11,975 bases of DNA from DAOVRL01 sp964459805 (GTDB lineage: Bacteria > Planctomycetota > Phycisphaerae > Sedimentisphaerales > Anaerobacaceae). Positions 6,723 to 11,975 of the stretch are shown here, piece after piece. A program made the position numbers and the translations under genes. Below the pieces are notes generated by a model. That model ran no database searches. It had not been told where the DNA came from and saw only the letters and a program-made list of their open reading frames with translations. Numbering within the stretch: position 1 is the stretch's first letter; every line of letters starts with the position of its first letter. The stretch is taken from positions 1 through 11,975 of the forward strand of contig CAYWOD010000103.1 of the NCBI GenBank assembly GCA_964459805.1. Reading direction: 5' to 3'.

Positions 6723-7718
6723 ATGACAGTTGAGAAGAAACAGCAGATGACAAGCAAGGCGCTTCTTGCAGCGCTGGCCGTGCTGACCCTTGTGCACACT
6801 GTCCGGGCCGGGAAAAGCCCGCTGAAGGTCTTTATCTTAGCAGGCCAGTCGAATATGGAAGGACAGGGCAAGATCAAAATGGATCCCGCTAAGAACGAGG
6901 GAAAAGGGACCCTGGAATACCTGGTCAAGAATCCCGCCACGGCGAAGCAGTACAAGCACATCGTGGATAAGAGCGGCCGGTGGGTTGTACGTGACGATGT
7001 GTGGATCTGGTACCTTGGCCGCAAAGGCGGACTCACCGTCGGCTACGGGGCCAGGCCCGACAGAATAGGTCCGGAGTTTCAGTTCGGACACATCATGGGC
7101 GATTGCTTCGACAACCAAGTCCTGCTGATCAAGACCGCCTGGGGCGGCAAGTCTCTCGCAAAGGATTTCCGACCCCCGAGTTCCGGCGGCGAACTCGGCC
7201 CGTACTACACCGAGATGCTAAAGCACATAAAGGATGTGCTGGCCAACCTCAAAAAGCACTTCCCCGGCTACGACGGCGCCGGATATGAAATCGCAGGCCT
7301 CGGCTGGCACCAGGGCTGGAACGACGGCTGCAGCGTCGAGCCCAGCAACGAGTACGAAAAAAATCTCGCCAACTTCATCCGTGACATCCGCAAGGCCCTC
7401 GGCATCAAAGACCTGCCGTTTGTCATCGCCAACAGCGGGTTCGGCGGTTGGGACCAGAAGATCTCCAGAAGATTGAAAATCATGGAGGCCCAGGCCGCGC
7501 CGGCCAAGTACAAAGAGTTCAAGGGAAATGTCACCTGTGTCGAGACCAGGGATTTCTTTCGACCGCCCGAACTCTCGCCGGGAAGGCAGGGATACCACTG
7601 GAATCTAAATGCAGAGACATACTTCCTGATCGGCAACGGTATGGGCGAATCCATGAAAAAACTCTGTGAAAAGCAACAAACCTCAGCCTCCGAAATCAAG
7701 GACGCTACAATAGGATGA
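6723..7718 (+). CDS. Secreted SGNH/SASA-family carbohydrate esterase
   Basis: The start is ATG 6723, placed by AAAGGAGG at 6710-6717; a TTG at 6705 in the same frame lies upstream of this site and is rejected. The 331-residue product begins with a signal peptide (about residues 1-29, ending VRA). The mature chain opens with the block I motif GQSNMEG (residues 41-47), whose Ser43 is the expected nucleophile. GWHQGWNDG (194-202) matches the W-x-Q-G-x-x-D block. GYHWNLNAETY (from 290) carries the expected catalytic His292 near the C-terminus. The family (sialate O-acetylesterase domain, PF03629) removes acetyl groups from sugars; in planctomycetes many members act on plant or algal polysaccharides, so sialic acid is not a safe guess for the substrate. 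The protein would be periplasmic or exported. It lies 170 nt after the DUF1080 remnant, suggesting a decayed glycan-use locus. Confidence 0.88.
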   Translation: MTVEKKQQMTSKALLAALAVLTLVHTVRAGKSPLKVFILAGQSNMEGQGKIKMDPAKNEGKGTLEYLVKNPATAKQYKHIVDKSGRWVVRDDVWIWYLGRKGGLTVGYGARPDRIGPEFQFGHIMGDCFDNQVLLIKTAWGGKSLAKDFRPPSSGGELGPYYTEMLKHIKDVLANLKKHFPGYDGAGYEIAGLGWHQGWNDGCSVEPSNEYEKNLANFIRDIRKALGIKDLPFVIANSGFGGWDQKISRRLKIMEAQAAPAKYKEFKGNVTCVETRDFFRPPELSPGRQGYHWNLNAETYFLIGNGMGESMKKLCEKQQTSASEIKDATIG

Positions 7719-7781
7719 CATTGAACACAGTGTGCTAATGCTACAGCCAAATTCGTCGCCATAAAATTGGAGAGCCAAACG

Positions 7782-7961
7782 ATGACACCGTTGACGAGAG
7801 AGTTCATGCGGGGTAGATTTGAATGCTTGATTCGCAGTGCGCAAGCTGCCGGAGACTTGTTCGAGAGCTATTTATCCGAAACTGCCGATTCGCCGAAAAA
7901 AGGAGAATGCTGCGACAGAGTTTTTGCGACATTGATGGCGAGGAGAAGAAAAAGCGGGTGA
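7782..7961 (+). CDS. Small hypothetical protein (59 residues)
   Basis: ATG 7782 is preceded at 9 nt by GGAG (7769-7772). A TTG at 7767 is in frame, but that start would overlap the binding site. The product is soluble-looking and charged, with no signal peptide or membrane segment. It has Cys15 and a CC pair at 43-44, and ends in a basic tail (RRRKSG). I recognise no family. Its last 8 nt overlap the 3' end of the convergent tRNA-Gly gene, which is uncommon and lowers confidence. It follows the esterase by 63 nt on the same strand and could be co-transcribed, or be a chance frame. Confidence 0.4.
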   Translation: MTPLTREFMRGRFECLIRSAQAAGDLFESYLSETADSPKKGECCDRVFATLMARRRKSG

Positions 7962-8023
7962 TGGGAGTCGAACCCACGTGACCAGCTTGGAAGGCTGGGG
8001 CTTTACCACTAAGCTACACCCGC
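7954..8023 (-). tRNA. tRNA-Gly (anticodon UCC)
   Basis: On the minus strand the 70-nt sequence folds as a full cloverleaf. The acceptor GCGGGTG pairs with CACCCGC. The D arm is GCTT-AGTGGTA-AAGC. The anticodon arm is CCAGC-CTTCCAA-GCTGG with anticodon TCC. The variable loop is TCAC, and the T arm is GTGGG-TTCGACT-CCCAT with one G-T pair. The 3' CCA is not encoded (TTT follows) and must be added by the CCA enzyme; a T-rich tract TTTTTCTTCTC follows directly and may terminate transcription. Possible promoter elements (TCGACA 8078-8073, AATAAT 8054-8049, 18-nt spacer) lie inside the heptamer repeat region. Confidence 0.96.
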
Positions 8024-8030
8024 ACGGGCA

Positions 8031-8065
8031 ATTGACCATTGATTATCGATTATTGATCATTTATA
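8031..8065. repeat. Degenerate heptamer tandem repeat (ATTGATT type)
   Basis: Five successive 7-nt units can be read: ATTGACC, ATTGATT, ATCGATT, ATTGATC, ATTTATA. Each keeps AT at positions 1-2 and mostly TTGAT. The array sits between the tRNA-Gly gene and proA. It resembles the short tandem heptamer arrays known from cyanobacteria in unit length, though not in sequence. The array also supplies the proA promoter boxes. Confidence 0.65.
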
Positions 8066-8067
8066 CT
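8039..8067 (+). promoter_or_regulatory. Sigma70-like promoter for proA
   Basis: TTGATT (8039-8044) and TATACT (8062-8067) are spaced by 17 nt. Transcription would start near 8074, about 77 nt before the proA start. The -35 lies in the second heptamer unit; other units (TTGACC, TTGATC) offer out-of-phase alternatives. Confidence 0.55.
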
Positions 8068-8079
8068 TTCTATGTCGAG

Positions 8080-8104
8080 CGTACGGTTCAATACTGAACG
8101 TACG
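8080..8104 (+). promoter_or_regulatory. Palindrome just after the proA transcription start
   Basis: CGTACGGTTCA (8080-8090) and TGAACGTACG (8095-8104) form a 10-bp stem with one bulged G and an ATAC loop. It starts a few bases after the predicted transcription start of proA. It could be an operator for a dimeric repressor or an RNA hairpin at the mRNA 5' end. Confidence 0.45.
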
Positions 8105-8150
8105 GATTGATGCTAAAAAGTCAGCAGCAAATAGTCAAGAGAAAATCGCA

Positions 8151-9431
8151 ATGAGCATCGCCGAGATAGCCTCGGTGGCCAAAGCTGCTTCGATTCGGCT
8201 GGCCGCGGTCAAGACCGAACGCAAAAACGCCGCGTTGGCCGAGATCGCCGCCGCCCTAAAGGCAAATAGCGAGCAGGTAATCTCCGCCAATAAAGAAGAC
8301 CTCGCCGCCGCCGAAGAGAGCAGCCTGGCTGGGCCACTGCTAAAACGCCTCAAGTTCGACGACGGCAAAATAGCCGGCGTCTGTGCCGGTATCGAGAGTT
8401 TGATCAAACTCGACGACCCCGTCGACGCCAAGCTCAGCGCCACCGAGCTTGACGCCGGGCTCGAGCTTTACAAGGTTAGCTGTCCCGTCGGCGTTATCGG
8501 GGTCGTCTTCGAATCCCGGCCGGATGCGCTGGTGCAAATCTCGACGCTGTGCCTCAAAAGCGGCAACGCCGTGCTGCTCAAAGGCGGCAGCGAGGCGGCA
8601 AATACGAATAGAATCCTGGCTGAGGTGATCTCCACCGCGAGCGAAAAGGCTGGGATGCCCGGAGGCTGGATTCAACTGCTCGAAACGCGCGAGGACGTCG
8701 CCGAGATGTTAGCTCTGGATGAGTACATCGACCTGCTGATCCCCCGCGGGTCGAATCAATTTGTCCGCTATATTATGGACAATACCAATATCCCGGTCCT
8801 CGGGCACGCCGACGGTATATGCCACGTCTATGTCGATGGCGATGCGGACCTGGATATGGCCGTCAATATCGCCGTCGATTCCAAGTGCCAGTACGTCGCT
8901 GTCTGCAACGCCGCCGAGACGCTGCTGGTCGATAACAAAGTTGCGAGAGTCTTTCTGCCGAAAATAAAGGCCGTGCTGGACGAGAAAAACGTGGAGCTGC
9001 GAGGCTGCGAGAAAACGGCGTCGATAATAGATATAAAGCCGGCATCCGAGGAGGACTGGTCCACCGAATATCTGGACTATATCCTCTCGATAAAGGTTGT
9101 CGATGGCCTCGACGAGGCAATCGAGCATATCAACCATTACGGCTCCGGGCATACCGATGCGATTGTCACGGCGAATGAGGAGGCTGCCGAGTGTTTTATG
9201 GAATTAGTCGATTCGGGTAACGTCTTCTGGAACTGCAGTACGCGATTTAGCGACGGCTTTCGCTACGGCCTCGGAGCAGAAGTCGGAATCAGCACGAACA
9301 AGATCCACGCCCGCGGGCCGGTCGGCCTCGAAGGACTCGTAATATATAAGTACAAGCTCTTAGGCACCGGCCAAATCGTGGCCGGTTATTCAGGACCAGA
9401 CGGAAGAACATTCACACACAAGAAATTATAA
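8151..9431 (+). CDS. proA: Glutamate-5-semialdehyde dehydrogenase (gamma-glutamyl phosphate reductase)
   Basis: This NADPH-dependent enzyme reduces gamma-glutamyl phosphate to glutamate-5-semialdehyde, the second step of proline synthesis, in the cytoplasm. The 426-residue length matches the family (about 415-430). The active-site region reads KCQYVAVCNAAETLL, with the predicted catalytic Cys252 in VCNAAETLL. The family signature HYGSGHTDAI lies at 329-338. The C-terminal part carries NCSTRFSDGFRYGLGAE and STNKIHARGPVGLEGL, both highly conserved. Start ATG 8151 has only a weak purine-rich AAGAG upstream, but the N-terminus aligns in length with known ProA. The next gene begins 24 nt downstream, suggesting co-transcription. 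The substrate partner enzyme ProB is encoded 1.4 kb downstream. Confidence 0.97.
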   Translation: MSIAEIASVAKAASIRLAAVKTERKNAALAEIAAALKANSEQVISANKEDLAAAEESSLAGPLLKRLKFDDGKIAGVCAGIESLIKLDDPVDAKLSATELDAGLELYKVSCPVGVIGVVFESRPDALVQISTLCLKSGNAVLLKGGSEAANTNRILAEVISTASEKAGMPGGWIQLLETREDVAEMLALDEYIDLLIPRGSNQFVRYIMDNTNIPVLGHADGICHVYVDGDADLDMAVNIAVDSKCQYVAVCNAAETLLVDNKVARVFLPKIKAVLDEKNVELRGCEKTASIIDIKPASEEDWSTEYLDYILSIKVVDGLDEAIEHINHYGSGHTDAIVTANEEAAECFMELVDSGNVFWNCSTRFSDGFRYGLGAEVGISTNKIHARGPVGLEGLVIYKYKLLGTGQIVAGYSGPDGRTFTHKKL

Positions 9432-9455
9432 AGCGCGAAGAGGAGAGCAACAACT

Positions 9456-10511
9456 GTGATTGACGCGCATGAGAATTTGCTGCGGACGGTTCGGTTTGAG
9501 AGGCCGGACTATATTCCGATGGATTTCCATATCAACTCGGCGTGCCGGCATCACTATCCGGCCGATGCGTTGGGCGAGCTGATGGCGTCGCATCCGATCT
9601 TGTTTCCGGGATTTGAGCAATCTTTGTGGGAGATCGAGCCGGAGTTCGAGCCGTGGGAGCGGGCGGGACAGCGATATACCGATTCCTGGGGCTGTGTCTG
9701 GGAGACAATGGATGACGGGATTGTGGGGACGGTGACCAAGCATCCGTTAGAGAGCTGGGACAATTTCGATGGCTATACAGCGCCCGATGCGAGTAAAGAC
9801 TTTCGGTTAGGCCCGGCCGACTGGGATAGAATAGCGGCACAGTCGCGCACGCCCAGAGCAATAGGTCGGCTTGACAACGACGGCTTGCAGCACGGCCATA
9901 CGTTTCAGACTTTGGTCGATATACGGGGATACGAGAACCTGCTGCTGGATATGGCCGACGGCGAGCCAAGACTTTATGAGCTTATAGAAATGGTTGAGCG
10001 GTTCAGCTTAGCGATTGTCCGCCGGTACATTGAGCTTGGGGCCGAGTGGTTCAGCTTCCCTGAGGACCTGGGGATGCAACAAGGCCCGATGCTCTCGCCG
10101 GAGCAGTTTCGTAAGTACATTAAGCCAAGCTATCAGCACTTGATGCAACCGGCAGGGCAAGCTGGCTGCGTCGTGTACGTGCATTGTGACGGCGACATCC
10201 GTGAGCTTGTAGATGACCTTGTCGATTGCGATTTGGACATACTTAACCTGCAGGACCTCGTCAACGGGATCGACTGGATTAAGGAGCGGCTGACAGGACG
10301 AGTCTGTATCGACCTTGATATTGACCGGCAGAAGGTCACACGATTCGGCAGTCCTGCCGATATTGATGGGCTTATCCGGGAAGAGGTGGAGAAACTGGGT
10401 AGCCGAGACGGCGGATTGATGATGATATACGGGCTGTATCCGGGGGTTCCTCTTGAAAACATAAAGTCGCTTATGGATGCGATGGAGCGATATTCGACCT
10501 ATTACTCTTAG
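9456..10511 (+). CDS. Uroporphyrinogen decarboxylase / MtaA-family protein, non-HemE type
   Basis: GTG 9456 is chosen because AGGAG (9441-9445) lies 10 nt upstream, and it gives a 351-residue protein. The second half carries the URO-D superfamily hallmark EDLGMQQGPMLSPEQFRKYI (203-222), followed by VHCDGDI (242-248) and a barrel end LYGLYPGVP-like motif. HemE's substrate-binding N-terminal R-Q-A-G-R motif is absent, so haem synthesis is unlikely. The corrinoid-methyltransferase zinc motif H-x-C-G is also not kept: the equivalent reads HCDG. Such URO-D-like paralogues are greatly expanded in planctomycetes and related phyla and most are uncharacterised; methyl-group transfer is a guess. No signal peptide; cytoplasmic. 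It sits between proA and proB, 24 nt after proA. Confidence 0.85.
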   Translation: MIDAHENLLRTVRFERPDYIPMDFHINSACRHHYPADALGELMASHPILFPGFEQSLWEIEPEFEPWERAGQRYTDSWGCVWETMDDGIVGTVTKHPLESWDNFDGYTAPDASKDFRLGPADWDRIAAQSRTPRAIGRLDNDGLQHGHTFQTLVDIRGYENLLLDMADGEPRLYELIEMVERFSLAIVRRYIELGAEWFSFPEDLGMQQGPMLSPEQFRKYIKPSYQHLMQPAGQAGCVVYVHCDGDIRELVDDLVDCDLDILNLQDLVNGIDWIKERLTGRVCIDLDIDRQKVTRFGSPADIDGLIREEVEKLGSRDGGLMMIYGLYPGVPLENIKSLMDAMERYSTYYS

Positions 10512-10691
10512 GAGCCAGATCAAGTGTCGTGATTCATCATCTGTCAATTGATCAATGTCATTCTGGCTGACGATGGGTGGCGGAATGATGGGATGCGATG
10601 GTTCCTGGATGAGGTGGAGGACGAGTCAAGCGCGAAATGACCAGGCGGGTCAGCCGGGGGCAAACGGCAGCCTTGGTTGATTCGTATTTTG

Positions 10692-10719
10692 TTGCTACGT
10701 GTATGGAAGCGACTATAAT
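10692..10719 (+). promoter_or_regulatory. Sigma70-like promoter for proB
   Basis: TTGCTA (10692-10697) and a perfect TATAAT (10714-10719) are separated by 16 nt. Transcription would begin near 10726, giving an 88-nt leader. This supports independent transcription of proB and the ATG at 10814 as its start rather than a codon before 10726. Confidence 0.65.
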
Positions 10720-10770
10720 AGCCAATGGATTTGATTCGATTAGCCGAAACAATCCCGGCGCACCGGGGCA

Positions 10771-10805
10771 CAATACGACACGCGCGATACGAGATACGCA
10801 ATACG
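10771..10805 (+). repeat. Heptamer repeat (NNATACG type) in the proB leader
   Basis: Three adjacent 7-nt units read CGATACG (10785-10791), AGATACG (10792-10798) and CAATACG (10799-10805), followed by a partial AGAT. A separate CAATACG lies at 10771-10777. The last unit ends 8 nt before the proB ATG, so the array occupies the place where a Shine-Dalgarno is expected; only a weak ACGAGA is present. Confidence 0.65.
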
Positions 10806-10813
10806 AGATTATT

Positions 10814-11914
10814 ATGCGTGACTTTAGCAAGGCAAAGCGAATAGTCGTAAAGATCGGCACGAACGTGCTGACGAAGGACGATGCTATAGACGCCGCGTAC
10901 GTCCGGCGGGTCGCCGCCCAGATAAGCTCCCTGCTGGCGAGCTGGCGGCAGGTGGTCATCGTCAGCTCCGGCGCTATCGGTATGGGCGCCGGTCGGCTCG
11001 ACTTAGACGGCAAGGTCAAAGGGATGAAGATGCGCCAGGCCTGCGCGGCCATCGGCCAGCCGCTGCTGATGCAGGAATATCGAAAGTCGTTCCTGCGCCA
11101 CGGCGTCACCGTCGCACAGGTCCTGCTCACCGTCGAGGTCCTTAACAACAGAAAAACATACCTGAACCTGCGCAACTCCATCGAGACCCTTCTCGGCTTA
11201 GGCGTAGTCCCTATCCTCAATGAAAACGACTCTGTAAGCACGGACGAGATCGGTACGGCCTTCGGCGATAACGACAAGCTAAGCGCCCTGGTCGCCAGTA
11301 AGATCGACGCCGATTTGCTGATTATGCTAAGTGACATAGACGCGCTCTACGATAAGAATCCGCGAAAGTTCCCCGGCGCCAAGCCAATCCGGGCTGTGTT
11401 CGAGATAACCGCCGACATCGTCAAGAACGCCGGGGGGAAGGGGAGCCGGTACGCAACCGGCGGAATGAAAACGAAACTTGAGGCCGCGAAGATCGCCTCG
11501 AACGCCGGCTGCCGGATCGTCTTAGCAAACGGCAGATTGAAAAACGTCATTACCCGGATTATCGCAGGCGAAGAAATCGGCACCGTCTTTATGCCGAAAC
11601 GCAAGCTCGCCAATCGCTCGCGATGGATTCTAAATAGCACGCCCGCCGGCACAATCCACATCGACGCCGGTGCAATGCGGGCGCTGAGAAATCGCAAAAG
11701 CCTTCTGCCGAGCGGCGTAATTAGAGTCGAAGGCTCATTCGAGGCCGGCGCGGTCGTTATGCTGAACAACAAGGCCAAGGCCGTTACGAGCATCGCCAGC
11801 TCCCAGCTAAAGACCTTAGCCGGCAAGCACAGCACCGAAATAAAAAAGCTCCTCGGCCCAAAACACCGTGACGTCGTCGCTATACCGGAAGACATCGTGA
11901 TAATTGATTATTAG
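10814..11914 (+). CDS. proB: Glutamate 5-kinase with PUA domain
   Basis: This enzyme phosphorylates glutamate with ATP to gamma-glutamyl phosphate, the first and usually proline-inhibited step of proline synthesis, and hands the labile product to ProA. From ATG 10814 the product has 366 residues, matching the roughly 367 of the two-domain family. The amino-acid kinase domain (1 to about 258) begins RIVVKIGTNVLT, has IVSSGAIGMG, NENDSVSTDEIG (136-147), FGDNDKLSA and TGGMKTKLEAAKIA. The PUA domain covers about 276-366 (HIDAGAMRAL, SGVIRVEGSFEAG). The longer frame from 10637 is rejected because it lies upstream of the promoter and lacks family similarity. Its own promoter and a 302-nt gap separate it from the preceding gene. 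The stop codon lies 8 nt before the right copy of the 29-bp repeat. Confidence 0.96.
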   Translation: MRDFSKAKRIVVKIGTNVLTKDDAIDAAYVRRVAAQISSLLASWRQVVIVSSGAIGMGAGRLDLDGKVKGMKMRQACAAIGQPLLMQEYRKSFLRHGVTVAQVLLTVEVLNNRKTYLNLRNSIETLLGLGVVPILNENDSVSTDEIGTAFGDNDKLSALVASKIDADLLIMLSDIDALYDKNPRKFPGAKPIRAVFEITADIVKNAGGKGSRYATGGMKTKLEAAKIASNAGCRIVLANGRLKNVITRIIAGEEIGTVFMPKRKLANRSRWILNSTPAGTIHIDAGAMRALRNRKSLLPSGVIRVEGSFEAGAVVMLNNKAKAVTSIASSQLKTLAGKHSTEIKKLLGPKHRDVVAIPEDIVIIDY

Positions 11915-11922
11915 AAGAATAA

Positions 11923-11951
11923 GAGTTTTGCAAAATTGCAGGTTAGGCCTA
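11923..11951 (+). repeat. 29-bp repeat, right copy
   Basis: This is the inverted mate of 24-52, 28 of 29 identical. It ends GGTTAGGCCTA and contains the 10-nt palindrome TTTTGCAAAA (11926-11935). It begins 8 nt after the proB stop codon. The 24 nt between it and the window end differ from the matching flank on the left, so the similarity stops sharply on both sides. No U-tract follows immediately, so it is not a convincing terminator. Confidence 0.85.
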
Positions 11952-11975
11952 CTTAGAAAAGAAAAAATCGTTTCT

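Larger units (their letters stand above)
10512..10813 (+). other. Spacer between the URO-D-like gene and proB
   Basis: This 302-nt stretch holds no convincing gene. The proB frame stays open back to 10637, but that extension lies upstream of the predicted transcription start and has no family similarity. The stretch contains the proB promoter and a heptamer repeat, listed separately. A short segment at about 10533-10546 (TCAATTGATCAATG) resembles the heptamers upstream of proA. Confidence 0.6.

Noticed and set aside
8031..8065. CRISPR-like array
   Set aside because: The repeated units are 7 nt with no spacers and no cas genes; nothing else in the window has regular repeat-spacer structure.
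10637..10813. N-terminal extension of proB by 59 codons
   Set aside because: It starts upstream of the predicted transcription start (about 10726), includes the heptamer repeat and has no similarity to glutamate kinases; ATG 10814 gives the usual family length.
10558..11337. 259-codon minus-strand frame
   Set aside because: It is antisense to proB, Ser/Arg-rich and shows only the reversed codon bias expected of a shadow of a real gene.

Overview
The window looks like a piece of a planctomycete genome, most likely class Phycisphaerae (Sedimentisphaerales-type). This is inferred from gene style: a huge secreted LamG / Fn3-like protein with Asp-rich, dockerin-like 'VDYADL..L.NDWL' segments, a SASA-type carbohydrate esterase, a DUF1080 remnant and a URO-D-family paralogue. 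No rRNA or other taxonomic marker is present, so the placement is provisional.

Layout, left to right. Positions 1-815 hold no convincing gene. They contain one copy of a 29-bp repeat, a ~113-bp MITE-like interspersed palindrome, a sigma70-like promoter and a ~165-nt leader. Positions 816-5528 encode a 1570-residue secreted multidomain protein with four LamG-like domains, ending at a strong intrinsic terminator. Positions 5606-6704 are a gene-poor stretch. It holds a minus-strand promoter with no clear gene, a 46-residue lipoprotein gene on the minus strand with its own promoter, and the decayed C-terminal end of a DUF1080 (3-keto-disaccharide hydrolase-like) gene. Positions 6723-7718 encode a secreted SGNH/SASA esterase. 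A small hypothetical ORF (7782-7961) runs into a convergent tRNA-Gly(UCC) gene (7954-8023, minus).

The right third is housekeeping. proA (gamma-glutamyl phosphate reductase, 8151-9431) is followed after 24 nt by a URO-D/MtaA-like protein (9456-10511). Then comes proB (glutamate 5-kinase with PUA domain, 10814-11914), which has its own promoter. ProB and ProA catalyse the first two steps of proline synthesis from glutamate. The URO-D-like protein between them is the unexpected partner. Degenerate heptamer repeats lie upstream of both proA and proB, and the proA array supplies its apparent promoter.

The left half appears to be a glycan-related accessory region and the right half biosynthetic. 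A 29-bp sequence occurs in inverted orientation at the two ends of the window (24-52 and 11923-11951, 28/29 identical). It is either a dispersed genomic repeat at which the assembly broke or, less likely, the ends of a large element. I found no CRISPR array, transposase, integrase, toxin-antitoxin pair or recognisable defence system. The most interesting items are the inverted terminal repeats, the proA/URO-D-like/proB arrangement, the heptamer arrays and the possible RNA switch in front of the giant gene.
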